Source of the DNA: Petrosia ficiformis
Lineage: Eukaryota > Porifera > Demospongiae > Haplosclerida > Petrosiidae
Direction of reading: 5' to 3'
Assembly (NCBI GenBank): GCA_947044365.1
Contig: OX345636.1
Coordinates: 18,268,548-18,332,547 of the forward strand
Length of the DNA: 64,000 nucleotides
How positions within the stretch are numbered: the stretch's first letter is position 1; each line of letters begins with the position of its first letter. Below, piece by piece: positions 11,501 to 23,530 of the stretch. A model generated the notes under the pieces. The model was not told the DNA's origin. It did no database searches and worked only from the letters and a program-made list of their open reading frames with translations. Made by a program: the position numbers and the translations under genes.

Positions 11501-14500
11501 ATTACTGTAATCCACCATAGCAGAGCTGGTGTGATTTACAAACTATGAGTTGTTACTCATTTTGAGCCTAATATAGGATTGAAGATATTAGTAGCTATGT
11601 ATTACCCATCTATCTAATTTACATGATTTCATACAGTTTATGAGGCTCCGTTACCACAGCATTTGAAATTTATGACCCCCTAATAACTTGAAGACTAAGG
11701 ATAGAGTACCAGTATTACTTAGTTAACAGAGTAGTGTACCAAGATTACTGAGTTAACAGAGTATATGTTATTATTAACACTTGCCTACATTTACTGTACA
11801 TCACGACACATCTATTTTTCACTACAGTAATTACATGTACCGCTGGGCATTATGTTGATACTATTAAATATCTTGATACCACATGTACATGTACATTGTC
11901 ATGTTGTTGGTAATATTGACTGTAGGAAGTGTTACTCCTCCCCTTTAATTGATTTTTATTTGTAATTAGAATCAGATTACCAATTGAGTATTGTGAATGA
12001 AAATATCTTTTAAAATGTTATTTAACATCGTATCACTTTATTACATTATACTGAACTTACCCGATCCTCTCCCTTTTCAGAGGACAGATGGGAGAGATCC
12101 TTTTTAAGGGGTCCTTTCTCTAAATGAGACCATGCCCATTCACTGCTAATTCACTACAGTTAAAGCATCCTTACACATAGGTAGTAATGGGTGTGGTTTC
12201 AGGGGGAAGTCTTGGTCCGGCACCAATCCCATGCAGCCTAAACAAGTGTACCTCAGTGTGTATATACTTCAATTAGCCCAAACAATAATTACATGTACGT
12301 GTATAATAATCATGATGCTAATCCCTATTTGAAATTATCATATTATATTATGTGTAATTGCTTAAACATTCACTGTGTGAATAGCATATTCATATGACTC
12401 TTCAGTAACAACTTTTGAAACTTCAGAACTGATCTTGTGTTGATAGCACTCTCTTCACAACAAATCCATGCTATTTATTCAGCTAGAAATTACTTAGATT
12501 CAGAATGAAACTAGTTTTGCTCTCTGTGACTATCAGACATGCTAGGCATTAATTAGCAGCATTAATTATTAGTACTTATCAGTGTTTCTTCAAAATTGTA
12601 ATCAGTACTTCTTTTACATGTTGTATATGTAGTCAATGATTGCCAGCTGCTTTTATAAGAGCAGGTGCTTAGTGTAGCTCAAGCTTTGCACATGTGACCA
12701 ACTTAAAAGTTTATGGCAGTGAGTTGCATTATGCATTATAGTTACGTACTTGTTATATAAACTTACTATTTATATTATTATTATATGGACACTGGATGAG
12801 TGGGGAGAGTTGGGTAGTCATCAAAACTCTTTAACCCACCATTCCTGGTTCTCAAGACTGGGCATTCAGTGTTCCATTTTTACTTTGAAGTTTCTAATCC
12901 ATTGTGGCTGCTTATTTTCTAATCCATTGTGGCTGCTCATTTTCTAATCCATTGTGGCTGCTTATTTTCTAATCCATTGTGGCTGCTCATTTTCTAATCA
13001 CTTGTGGGTGGTTATTTTCTAATCCATTGTGGCTGCTTCAGTATTTTCTAAGCCATTGTGGCTGCTTATTTTCTAATCCATTGTGGCTGCTCATTTTCTA
13101 ATCCATTGTGGCTGCTCATTTTCTAATCCATTGTGGCTGCTTATTTTCTAATCCATTGTGGCTGCTTATTTTCTAATCCATTGTGGCTGCTTATTTTCTA
13201 AGCCATTATGGCTGATTGTTATTGTTATTTTTCTAAGCTGCTTTAATATTTTCTAAGGCCTATATATGTGGCTGTGTTTTATGAATTTTATAAACAATTG
13301 TGGCTGCTTTTTTGTTTGTTGTGTTTGTTTGTTAATTGTTTCTACACCTATTGCTAGCATGCTAGGCACATGAATTTTCATGTACCTTAGTAAGGCTTCT
13401 AAATACAGTTCCTAGGATCTTTGAAATGAGCATTGTACTATGTAAAATGAACTGTAACTCACAAAATAAACAGTTATAAAAGAAAAATCAGACTGTTACC
13501 AAACACTTCAGTCTTTCAGCTTTTTGTTTGCAAAATTTCAGAGTAATGGAGAATGTGGATATTAAGAATACGTTACCTAAAAATCTACTCATCATTCAAT
13601 ATCTGAACCCCAAGATAGCAGCCTGAGGTGAAGCTGAGGGCTGCTATCAAGGGGCCGAGTTTATTAATAACCATATATCCCATATATGTGTTTGATGTCA
13701 ACTTGCAGCCTTGCAGTTGAATGTAGAACTGTAGATGGCATATAAATAACATGTTGATACCTTTGATAACTCTTGTACATGTATATAATAATTATAATGT
13801 AGTATTTGTAGTATTGTTGGCAGGGCTGAGTTCAGTTCTAGTCACATAGTCGATTGAGGTACAGCCAAAGGCAGCTATCCAACTGGCAGAACCAAGACCA
13901 AGTCTCTGATAAATCAGATAAAGACATCCCAACCATTCTATAAACAATATACATGTAGTGAGTGTATATGCTTGCCTCGACAGGTCTGATGTGCAAAAAC
14001 CTAACTACATCAAACAGTTGTTATAGTTAGGCTTGAACACATTATGCTCAACTTTTCATCCATTACTCTTTTGAGCAATTCCCACAAAACTTTCCTATTA
14101 TTCATGCATATTTCCCTATTATCCCAATATTTCTTACCCCAGAGTGACTGATTGGAAACTATTTTAAAGTCAATATCAACATCGATGCATGCTAACAGTA
14201 TAATTGTAGATTCATGGACAGAGAGGATTTCATTTTCACAAATTCCTGCCGGTTTCAGCCATACCTTTTTGGCATTTATTAGAATTTTGAAATTTAATTG
14301 TGTTTGAATTCTTTCCTGTTATGCCAGCATTATTCTCAAAGCTTCAATCCACTTATTATTCTCAAAATTATGCCGGCACAATGTCCTCAGTCGTAGTAGC
14401 ATATGCTATAATACATGTAACTATTATTAGTTGGGAAATTGTGGGGCCATAAAAGTATGCTATTAATATCATGTATAATGTGATTCTCTCCTACAGAAAT

Positions 14501-17203
14501 ATCCATACCTTCTTGTTGGTTACACACCACGTTCATATCTCATGAAATCAGGAGAATACAAATATGCTTATGATGTGAAACATTATTCTATGATAATGAC
14601 CAATGTAGCATTTCTTCATCACAAATATCTTGAACTATTTACAAACACAGTACCTAAGAGTATTATTGATTATATTGTGGAGACCCAGAATGGAGAGGAC
14701 ATAACTATGAATGTAGTGATTGGGAAGTACTTGACTGAACTAGGTCATCCTATGTGTGTTGGGGTCTATGTGACATCTGGAAAGAAGGATATTGGAAATC
14801 TTTCAAGTGAGTTAATCATAGCCTGTACATGTAGCTCAGCTGCCTCAGCATCTTTTTTTGGGGATGGAAAGTTACTATTATTATCATACATTATCTACTG
14901 AAGTCTGTTCATATTCACAATGACCTCAAAATTAGATTGTAATGACTTTGTATGTACTATAGTGTATAGTTTAATGTCATAAGGTTAATACATGTTTATA
15001 CTGTAACTCAATAATGAAACTATGGATTGAATTTTGACATACATGTACAGTTTACACATAAAAGAATAGGAAGGATAATTATATGAACATGGTGTACATG
15101 TAGGTGAAAAGATGGTTGGTGACGGTTCAAACTAAAAATATGAACATTTTTCTGAGGTCATGATGAATGTGAATGACCTTTACATGCGTAACAAGATACA
15201 GGTACATGTGTGTATATAGAGAAACAAGATATATTGAGAAAAAGGTATCCCTATAATTGCATTCTTTTACGCACCACGCCCATTAATTGACTGAGCCCTC
15301 GGAATGACGCACTTCCTTAACTATGTATACAAGGCATAGTCGTGCAAGTGACACAAACATATATATATATAATTATATAGATTTAACCCCGTGGAGGAAA
15401 GCAATTATAGGGATGGCCCTACGGGCCATAAAAAGTATCCGTATGATTGGTTTTTGGTGCCCAGCATTCAGTAATCGTGGCTGACTTTATCATGCTTGAA
15501 ACACAACAGCCTATTATAGTTGATTATCATGTTTTAAAGGGTCTTGTAGAACTTTAGGAATATATTTCAGGTAGAATACTTAGCTATTAGTTCCAGTTTC
15601 TATGTGAACTGCAAGCAGCTTTCTTTCTGCTGGTCTGTAGAGCTCGAGTGTGTGTTCTATTACGAACCACGCCCATTAATTGACCGAGACCCTCGGAATG
15701 CCGCAACTTCCTTAACTACATATATACAACATATACTCACGCAAGTAACACAATAATATAAATATATATATATAATTATACCGTATAGTGGGAATTATTG
15801 GCGAAGGGAAAAATTGGCGAAAATGCACAATCCAGCTGTTGGCGAAATTAATTTTGGCGAATTAATTGCATGTGCACAGTTTGTGACACACCCACATCTA
15901 ATCATTATTCGTGTTGGTGAGACTTTCTTCTGGTCCATAGCTATTTTTACAAGTTTGTTTGCCTTTTCTATCTCTCTTTCCTTTAAACAAGATCCAGGAG
16001 GTAAATGCAAGTCTCTCATTTCTTTCTGGAAATACGTATACATCGACATCTTCACACGTTATAACGTAATTATGTAACACGTGTTTGTAGGTGTGGTCAT
16101 AAAATTTGGTTGGAATTTAATTTGGCGAATTTTTGTAATTCGCCAATTCGCCAAAATTTCTCCTTCGCCAATAATTCCCGCTATACGGTATACACATGTA
16201 TATATATAGTTCGAACCCATGGGAAAGCAATACAAACCAATGAGCCATAAAAACTAAATGTCTATTCACATTCACAATGACTTCAAAATTAGGATGGGAT
16301 GACTTTTGTATGTGATATATTAATGTCATAAGGTTAATACATGATTATAATGTAACTCAATACATAATTATGAAGCATAATAATCATGAAGCATACTCTC
16401 TCTATGTAGAAATTGATGTGTTTGAATATGGTGCAAAATATTTAGTGGTATGGAAAGTTACAAACCAATCTCTTCATAATTCCTTAGGCTGTAACAATTA
16501 TGATTATGGTTTTCATAATAATTATTAAAATTATGATAAATTCCCTCATGATCATTTTTTGGTGAAAATGAACTGTTTGGAAGAAGCAATATCAAGTCAA
16601 ATGTACACACACATGTATGTGTTTAAACAATTCCCACATGTATATTGCTGTTTTGTAGATGAAGCCAATGAAACTACATGTGTATTATCATATACACATT
16701 TTACCAAATTTCAATGGCTTTACATACAGAGTGACTGAATAGTGAACATTTGATTACAAAGTGCTCCTTGAAATGTATGATTTTTGCAGATGTGTACATG
16801 GAGGGTTTGAAACATGGGATTCCCCCATACAGAACAAAATCTTGTGAATTTTATTAATAATACAAAGTCACTACAGATTGACATATTATCTGTTATATAA
16901 CAACAAAGAGGTTGTTGGTCAGCTACTGAGATAATAGTAATACAGTAAGATGTTGCTTTATAAAACCCCTTTATGAAATCCTATGGTCACATACACAAAA
17001 TACATGCACATAACTCATAATCATTATATTTTAAAGGATTTCATTGTTTAGCTGGTTTACATATGAATTCTTTACTTACAGAATCAGGTTACACAGGTCT
17101 ATGGCATCGAAGTTCTCACAAGGCTCAACGTGATAAATGTTTGAATTTGTTAGCTAAAGTTTATCATAACTTGTACTTGCAAAAGTGTACTAAAACAGTA
17201 TAG
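7925..17203 (+). CDS. GT64 (EXTL2-like) glycosyltransferase, gene A, 4 visible exons
   Basis: Joined exons 7925-8511, 10981-11051, 14497-14806 and 17082-17203 give about 362 residues. All introns are GT-AG and phases match (1, 0, 1). The N-terminus carries one hydrophobic segment (FCVLILVMICFTVI), a type II signal anchor, then a Ser/Thr/Asn-rich stem with N-glycosylation sequons. The catalytic domain begins FTIVTPTYKRTDNL and contains WNNVGE, the metal-binding DxD triad as SVDDD (exon 2), QNGED with the acidic residue expected in the active site (exon 3), and GLWHRSSH (exon 4). This order matches the exostosin-like family 64 enzymes that transfer GlcNAc or GalNAc in heparan-type chain synthesis, in the ER or Golgi. 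No GT47 exostosin domain is seen, so it is EXTL2-like. The start codon lies in an unseen upstream exon. Copy B at 25563 is its paralogue. Confidence 0.88.
8537..9153. mobile_element. MITE with GAGCCCATAATGACG inverted ends and a 39-codon ORF
   Basis: The left end GAGCCCATAATGACG is inverted at the right end (ATCATGGGCTC). Inverted similarity continues about 130 bases inwards, including CACACATTTAA and TTTTTAGAACCCACG. The minus strand holds a 39-codon ORF (9013 down to 8894) starting MASTPRQSPRLAMKR. A second copy, in the opposite internal orientation, is at about 62180-62756. This copy sits just after the exon 1 donor of GT64 gene A. Confidence 0.65.
9774..10100. mobile_element. M1-family repeat, partial
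   Basis: Contains the M1 end words (TATGGCCTGTAAGGCCAT, CCCTATGATTGCTTT) and the conserved core CATACCACACCCATTAATT followed by ATGATGTAACTTCCTTAA. The far end near 10090 reads CAAACCCGTGAG. A fragment of the same end lies at 9361-9420. Confidence 0.55.
10184..10725. mobile_element. M1-family repeat, near-complete copy
   Basis: About 540 bp. One end has the small palindrome ATGGCCCGTAGGGCCAT followed by CCCTATAATTGCTTTCC; the other is AAAGCAAATATAGGG then TTTTCTCTATATA. The same sequence appears inverted and complete at about 31165-31683. No coding capacity. Lies in intron 1 of GT64 gene A and includes an AT dinucleotide run at 10231-10274. Confidence 0.7.
10981..11051 (+). CDS. GT64 gene A exon 2: DxD motif
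   Basis: A 71-base exon between CTGATACAG and GTTAGA. It encodes ILSVDDDLLLSN and ends FNTWK. It carries the metal- and nucleotide-sugar-binding DDD and is too short to appear as an open frame by itself. The copy B equivalent is at 30083. Confidence 0.88.
12890..13214. repeat. 25-bp minisatellite in GT64 gene A intron 2
   Basis: About twelve head-to-tail copies of TTTTCTAATCCATTGTGGCTG plus four bases (CTYA), period 25 bp. Variation is concentrated at one C/T position and in a few degenerate units. Decayed units continue to about 13310. Confidence 0.88.
14497..14806 (+). CDS. GT64 gene A exon 3: catalytic core
   Basis: A 310-base exon after CTCCTACAG, ending before GTGAGT. It encodes KYPYLLVGYTPRSY, the HHKYLELF segment and ETQNGEDITMN. 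The length is identical to the copy B exon. Confidence 0.9.
15225..16252. mobile_element. Two adjacent M1-family copies, the second interrupted
   Basis: The first copy (about 15225-15437) is short and ends CTACGGGCCATAAAAA. The second begins at about 15438 with the TGGTGCCCAGCATTCAGTAA variant. It runs to an AT-rich stretch at 15780, is broken by the element at 15781-16188, and resumes with TAGTTCGAACCCATGGGAAA to about 16252. Intron 3 of GT64 gene A. Confidence 0.6.
15781..16188. mobile_element. Nested MITE, CCGTATAGYGGGAATTATT inverted repeats, TA duplication
   Basis: Ends CCGTATAGTGGGAATTATTG and its inverted complement AATAATTCCCGCTATACGG, 408 bp, flanked on both sides by TA. TIRs of about 28 bp continue with GGCGAAGG. 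TA duplication suggests a Tc1/mariner-type helper. It interrupts an M1 repeat, so it inserted later. Open frames inside it are not supported as genes. Confidence 0.85.
17082..17203 (+). CDS. GT64 gene A exon 4: C-terminus
   Basis: Follows TTACTTACAG. It encodes SGYTGLWHRSSHKAQRD and ends in TAG at 17201-17203. The Trp-His-Arg of the GT64 C-terminal motif is intact. Confidence 0.9.
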
Positions 17204-18239
17204 CTTTTGAGTATCAATCATTTGCATGTAAAAATATTGCATGCCAGGCCGACATAAAAAATAATTATTATGCAAAAATGTTTATTATAATTATTATGTT
17301 ATAGCTATACGTTTCGCCATTTTACAAATATAGGATGTACAATTTCAAGAATCTGTGACTAACTGTGTTAGTGGAATTATTAATTCATATTCACCTTGAT
17401 TACCTAGCTAAGGGTGAAGACTGAAATGTAAATTTCTATTTATAGCATAGTGAAGTGTTACATGTAGAAACGGTGTAATCTGGGGGTTAACATAAAAATT
17501 ATAAAATTAAAATTTAATTTAATTATGCGATAACTATTATGTGTACATTATTATGTATTGTGGCATATTTGAGTCCCTATTCCTACAATACTATCATATA
17601 TTAAGCCAAGGCATATGTGTGTCATTTACATTACTTTTAGGATGGTCATCACAATAAATTTTAATTTTAACTCTAACAACAAGAAACCCTGTGGTTCAGT
17701 GAATTTGGACCCCTAGAGATTTAGCTACCTCATGTCCGTTTATGGGGGAGATATGGGCCTGGGATCCCCAAATCACGTGAACACTGGTACCAGTACTCTA
17801 GACACTGCTGGTACTCTAGACACTGCCTTATAAAAGTTACAAACATAACGAGTGCCGTCGGGACGGGACCCTCGCCTTCGTGGCAAAGTAATACAAACTA
17901 TAATCTTCTTTTAAAAAAATAATTATATGTCAAAAGATTATAATTATGTATATATAATAATAATAACACTTACTTCAGATGGTTTATATAAAACATATAA
18001 AGTAATAAAATTGCACTGGCATGTTAGTTTTTATAATATTAATAATACAATAATAGTTATATAATTATGTAAACTAACATGTCAGTACTTATTACTTTAT
18101 AACTGAAAGATTTTAGTATGATTATACCAGTCTCTTCCTTGTCTATACTATAAGTCTTACATTTTAGTCTCTGTTTTATCTCAAAAAAGAAAGAAAGATC
18201 TTCAATTAGTCTTGTGAAATGTGCTATAAAGAGAGCCTA

Positions 18240-18690
18240 GAGCACTAAGACAGGTCCTCAAAACTGCTGAAGTTCGAGTCACGTGCACAGCACATGACTT
18301 AAAAATTTTAAATAGGCGGAGCCTGAAAGTAATGGAGACTTCTTGGAGCTAGTGCTCGATGTTGTACCAACCACTACCCAAGTTTTGTTTGCTTTTATGT
18401 AGTGCTTTACTAGCGATAGTCAGTATTTATGTTTTAATGTGTCCAGATGTTCCCAAGAGTCTTCTCGAGTCTGGAAACAGTAACCGTGAGGTATAAAAAT
18501 TATTGTGATAACTTTAAAACGGAAGGGTTTCACCAAAAGCCTGTTGTTACTTTTGATCCTTGTATAATTTGAAGTCTTTCCATATCTAGTTCGAGCCACC
18601 AGTGTTCGTAGTTTTTGCAAAATTTTGCGAACACACACAGACACACAATATGATTACTGTACCCTTCCGCCTACGCTTCGCGGCGAGGGT
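18240..18690. mobile_element. M3-family dispersed repeat
   Basis: Shares CACGTGCACAGCACATGAC, GGAAACAGTAACCGTGA and TTGATCCTTGTATAATTTG with 32110-32520 and, inverted, with about 30385-30600. The family ends in an ACAC run then CCTTCCGCCTACGCTTCGCG; that terminal word also occurs alone near 33560. No coding sequence seen. Confidence 0.65.
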
Positions 18691-18990
18691 AATTATACAG
18701 TTCCTACACCCTGTATTAGTTGTTGATTTCATAATTTAGGTTGTACTTGGTTTTATAGCATTCCATAATGACAATAGAAGATGAATGAACCATCATTTCA
18801 GAAACACAAACCATACATACATCACTTCATTACATGATACTAAATAAAAGTAGCTGGTCGTACTGGTAATGCAAGACTATATAGTACACATAAACAGGGC
18901 CAACAAATTCATCCCTTCTTTATGCATGGTTGTTCAAGATAGGAAATTCCACTTTTTTACTGTGATATTATTATAGAAGAGTTGCAAGGA

Positions 18991-20369
18991 TATGCCATAT
19001 TAGTTGGCAAAAGCAGTGTGGTGTTATCATGTTCACAGTCCAGGTGCCGCTAAATCTATTATATATATTGTATGCATGTCTGTCTCCAGGTGCTAATTAA
19101 GTTAATTAACCATTGCATGCATGTCTAAATTTTGCATGCATGTCATTGTCAGGGGCGTAGCAGGCACTACAGCTGCTATGGTTTTGGCCGGACCAGTTTT
19201 TAGAGTACTATTAAGGTGTGGCTTTAAAATTAACCACACCCATTACATCTAGACATATGTAAAAGACTAAAAGGTGTGATAATTTGGTTATGCTATGGTT
19301 GTACACACCTGCAACGTTCACAGGAGACAGGTTGACAGACTGATACACTAGTAAGTTAACAGCCTGGCTGAACCATCTAATACCTGATTGTGTGTATAAC
19401 TTGTTGTTTATGCTTGTTTACACTTTACTGATTAACTGGGGGGGGGGGGGGGATCAAGCCCCCCAGTATCTCTGCCACTGTGTTGTATCATGGGATGTGT
19501 AAATTATGCAATTGGGGTAAGCAAGAAAAGGTTTTTTTTCAGGATACTTCTTAATTAAGGTTATTTTACATCAAAGTGAAGAAGTTAAGGGAATTTCTGA
19601 GCGGAGTTATCAAACATGAACCGAGCTGAAGCTGGCGACTGATTCACCAGCAACTGATTCACTGGGGCGAGGTGACAAACCATAAAGAATGCAATGAATG
19701 TACTGTTGTGCGCACAACTATTGTAAGTTATATTTATATTTATATATATAATTATATATAATATATATATATATATGTTGGTTAAATTACGGAATAAAGC
19801 TTTCTCAGTCAGGTTGTTATGAGTAGTTGTTTGGGCTGCGATTGTTTTTAAAGCTAATGATGTCTATAACCCAAAGGATTCAACAGCTAAGGAAACAAAA
19901 CTGCCCAAAGCATGTTTCACCTATAATATATTATAATTACATTACATAATCTTGTACATATAGTACATGTACGCATTTTATAATGACTTGTGGTTGTTTG
20001 TAATATGTCAGTTTGTATACTGCACTGTGTTATAATATTCATGTATGTATTTGAACCATAATTATACCTAAAATGAATATTCATCCTTTGATGTGATGAG
20101 GTGTCTAAATGACGAATACACCTGGTATCACATGACATGTCGACTAGGAGGTAGATAATCGCGAGTTAGATACCTGGGATCACGCGACACGAGGTATATA
20201 ATTTTTTGTTATTCACCTAGCCACAACAAGGCAAAAAGGAGGGTTTAGTTGTGATATTGTGGTACAAAAATAACAACATCAAAAAAGTATGGAATTACCG
20301 ACACAGCAAAAGAAAAAATACTTCAACTATTGAAGCCCAGCAGAATGTTATTATTATAACGCTCTGACA
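18991..20369. other. Intergenic, no gene seen
   Basis: Contains a poly-G run at about 19437-19452 and AT-rich simple repeats near 19735-19775. No supported gene. Confidence 0.4.
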
Positions 20370-20640
20370 CCTGCAGCATAATTTTCATTCTTGGCGTACT
20401 AATAGTACTGTAGTATAGAAAGACAGCAAGGCGAGTATGAAGACAACGTTCTCACTTTACTCACCTGCATAACTTCCATATTTTAAACAGCACAGACTTT
20501 TAACTCACTTATTTTCACAGAAGAGCTTCCAACAAAGCCATAAATATCAAAATTATGCTTCGTTAGTTGTAGGAAAGCACCAAGGCGAGTGTTTCAGTGC
20601 TTCAGCCATAGCCGTCACTTTCTTTCCATACGCAAATTAG
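20370..20640 (-). repeat. Exon-like dispersed repeat (family X)
   Basis: On the minus strand the copy has CTTGGTGCTTTCCTACA, then ATGGCTTTGTTGGAAG, then a splice-donor-like AAGTGAGTTA, followed by a second half-unit. The same arrangement recurs at about 23190-23530 (-), 48290-48660 (+) and 63125-63470 (+). Confidence 0.55.
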
Positions 20641-20728
20641 AAATTGCGCAATATAAATTTGGCACCAAGAAAAACCACATCCTTGTTTTGTGGGTTTCTT
20701 CTGCTTTGTAGATTAGGTATAAGACAGT

Positions 20729-20817
20729 TATAGGTCTTCAGGTCAGGATATTAGTTGTTTTAGTGCCCTCGCTTCGCTCGGGCTCTAAAACAACTAATAT
20801 CCCTCCCCTCGACCTAT
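20729..20817. repeat. Hairpin around CCTCGCTTCGCTCGGG
   Basis: GGATATTAGTTGTTTTAG at 20746 is inverted at 20785-20802, with a short G+C-rich loop. Outer arms (TATAGGTC and GACCTATA) extend it. A compact foldback or MITE. Confidence 0.75.
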
Positions 20818-21295
20818 AACCTATACTTATAATGCAAGTGTATTATATAGACTCTTGGAGTGTCACAAAAGAAGCCGGGGTCCCCATAATTAATAATGTA
20901 CTACAGTTATAAAATATTGTACATCTTTATTAGTCTCACATATTTTGTGAAGGTAAAGACCATGAGACAAGATCTGCATCAAATATTAATGTATCTCAGT
21001 ATAATCTTTACTGACTAGTACAATAATTATTATATCATACAAAGGATCTTTTTTATGGTTTGGAAAGACGTTTAAGTTGATATTGAAAACTGTTGAAGCT
21101 TTAGACAAGTCAACCAAATTCATTTTTTTGGTTCATCATACTATCCCCTTTAAGAAACTCATATGTACGAACCCATCACTCCACCCACATTTTTTCAATA
21201 TCGATGAATTCCTTAATTATGTATATTTCAAACACGTTTAAGTCAATATCAGAGAATTTCTTAATTAAAACAATGTTATCAGAATGAATAATGGA

Positions 21296-22239
21296 TTAGA
21301 ATGACTCTGGTAGTTTTCTTTGTAAGAACATGCACACAGCTTCATCATACTTCAGACTATATTTAGACCTAATTAATTCAGTCAATATCTGCAAAGTGGA
21401 AAGAAAAGTTGTGTATGACTCAAGGAACTGTGGGTGACTTACTTCTGGTATTATCACAAACTTAGTGTTGTTATTTAATAACGTTGATGATTGTTTATGG
21501 ATGTCTGATTGCATACCTTGTAAATAATATACAATTTCATCCACCTGAGAAAATAAATTATGTTATATTCTCATCATAATTTTACAGATATTCACCATAT
21601 CCTGCAGTTTTATTGGCCACATATTCAAATGTACTGCAAGATTCTGAACTACTTTGGATGTTTCTGGATTACTATAAGCACTCATGCAATCACCGGCATA
21701 TAACACCCTAACTGTTGGCTAATGTTTATATATATTATGTACGTATATTTTATTTTTATTTTATAATTATGATACTCTACCTCAAATTTACTGATGGAAT
21801 CATGTATAAAATTTCTGTTAAAGATTTCGCACCTGTGAAAACACGATTATACACATGGATTTGTGTCATCAAACATCAATTTTACTCACTGATCTGATGG
21901 CCTCTTTTCCCCATGGTATGCTGAACAATTCTTCCTCTTCGTCAGCTGGAGTAAATTGTGGAATCAACAGTCCATTTCCTTCTGGATCTTCGTCAACTTT
22001 ATAATAATTTCAATTCAAATCTTATGTGCCTATAGACTATATAAATTAACTTACCTTATTATTATCCGAGTAATGTGGTGAAATTGGTGATGTTGAAAAA
22101 TCTGTTACTGAGGATCATTTTCATTATAGTGTAATGTTTATATTGCATACTGAAGATTCTTACCATCATCTTGTATTTTTACATGTTTAGTAATTTCTTG
22201 CATGTCATCCTCAGATAATAAGCAATTAACATCTGATAA
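21296..22239 (-). CDS. Multi-exon gene of uncertain family, possibly SEFIR/TIR-like
   Basis: Minus-strand exons read back from the stop are 21388-21296, 21544-21443, 21718-21596 and 21996-21890. Less certain upstream exons are at 22101-22055 and 22239-22164. The last three junctions have good GT-AG sites in phase 0; the 54-base intron at 21389-21442 is open in frame and easily mistaken for coding. The C-terminal domain reads PTVRVLYAGDCMSAY, then VVQNLAVHLNMW, then TKFVIIPE and ILTELIRSKYSLKYDEAVC. This strand-helix pattern weakly recalls SEFIR/TIR domains, but no diagnostic residue was confirmed. The upstream exon is acidic (PADEEEELF). The phase at the 22055/21996 junction does not match, so an exon or a boundary is missing there. 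Expression is unproven. Confidence 0.5.
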
Positions 22240-22479
22240 CTTGTGAATAGAATATCGTAGAAGGATATAACAAAAAACAAAGTTGATTTTAAAATATTAC
22301 TTAATGACGTAAGCAATTAATTATGTTGAAACATCCGTGCCCACAGTGTGACGTAAAGTTGGTTTGTTAGTTGGTTTCTGAACAGATCATCTGAGCATAC
22401 TACAATTATGATTAATAAAAGGTGAGGAGTTTTCAAAATTCAGTGAGGTTGTAATATATTACATTATATAAATAATTAA

Positions 22480-22528
22480 TATATATTATATATATATATA
22501 TATAATTATGTATATTTATATAATTATG

Positions 22529-22570
<42 letters not shown>
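22480..22570. repeat. AT dinucleotide microsatellite
   Basis: Long runs of AT with short interruptions (TATAATTATGTATA). Similar shorter runs occur at 2490-2511, 10231-10274, 23087-23104 and 26340-26370. Confidence 0.85.
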
Positions 22571-22573
<3 letters not shown>

Positions 22574-22585
22574 ATGACACTCTAT

Positions 22586-22838
22586 TAGTGTTGTTTTAGT
22601 TAACTAAAACTAAAACCCCTTTTAGTAAGGCATTTTGACTTTTACAACTAAATTACAAGTCTATTGAAAATGAAAATTGGCCAATAATGACCACTTTTAG
22701 TTAGTTAACTAAAACCCTCTTAGTAAGCCTAATATTATTTTAGTTAATTAAACTATAACTAAACTAAAAAATTGCGAAACCAGGCATACTATAACTATAA
22801 CTAAAAGTATTCGTTATTGTCATACTAAAACAACACTA
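22586..22838. mobile_element. MITE with TAGTGTTGTTTTAG inverted repeats
   Basis: The left end TAGTGTTGTTTTAGTTAAC is inverted at the right end (ACTAAAACAACACTA). The interior is made of TTAGTTAACTAAAAC-type words. A related left end begins near 25247, directly after the helicase-bearing element. Confidence 0.7.
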
Positions 22839-23189
22839 CACCCTATGAGTGCTCGGTGATTATAAATCTGATATAGCACAAGTGTGCATGTTATAATTAA
22901 TATATTTCCCGAAAGACAAAACCTTTGTTGATGCCTGCTGCTTCTCCTACCTTTCTGTCTTCACTTTGGATAAGGTAAGTATTGTTTTCTTGTAGTCTGT
23001 TGACAGCAGGTTTTATATCTGACCACAGGGTGCTATATCTGATTTATAAACCTGTGGTTTACTTTGATGTTTCGCCATATCAGGATATATATATATATAT
23101 ATATTTATTTATTTATTTATTATATATAGATCCTTGCCCGTCTATAATTAATTAAAATATGTTTGCCGCCAAATTGAATTTTTTTAAAT

Positions 23190-23530
23190 GTGTGTGGGCG
23201 GAGTGCTTAATAGCTTTTTTTTTCAACTCCATAACTCATATTTTATAAGCCTCAAGATTCTAACTTACTTTGTTGGAAAAAGAGTCTTTAAGAAACCTTT
23301 TGATGTAAATTTATACTTCGCTATCCGCAGGAAGAGAGCAAGGCTAACGCTTGTGAGTGTAGTAGTCGACGGGTAACCCGCATTTATTGTCTAGTCTGTA
23401 TAATCCCTGCATCTTAAGCAACCATGACTTTTACCTCAGTTAGTTAGACAGAAGACCTTCTAAGAAAGCCAAAAACATGCTTCGTTAGCTGCAGGAAAGC
23501 AGCAAGACGCATAGTCTCACGAGCCAATCG
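23190..23530 (-). repeat. Exon-like dispersed repeat (family X)
   Basis: On the minus strand: GCTTTCCTGCAGCTAACG, then TTTTTGGCTTTCTTAGAAG, then a donor-like AACTGAGGTAAAAG. A second half-unit follows, ending AAGTAAGTTAGAATC. The first half has the strongest acceptor-like TTTCCTGCAG of the family. Confidence 0.55.

Larger units (their letters stand above)
7925..18990 (+). repeat. Segmental duplication, unit A
   Basis: Besides exons, intron 3 (about 16380-16970 against 38835-39450), the sequence just after the stop, and a 3'-flanking block (about 18700-18970 against 40395-40660) align with unit B by eye. The duplicated unit therefore extends beyond the gene. Unit B spans roughly 25563-40660. 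Confidence 0.75.

Noticed and set aside
15600..15670. tRNA-like A-box and B-box words (TGTAGAGCTCGAG and GTTCGAACCC) in M1 repeats, suggesting a SINE
   Set aside because: The two words are several hundred bases apart, there is no tRNA fold, and the ends are inverted repeats. A MITE fits better.
15795..16080. Overlapping open frames on both strands at 15795-16080
   Set aside because: They lie wholly within a MITE made of GGCGAA-type inverted repeats; the coding look comes from lack of stops in the repeat.
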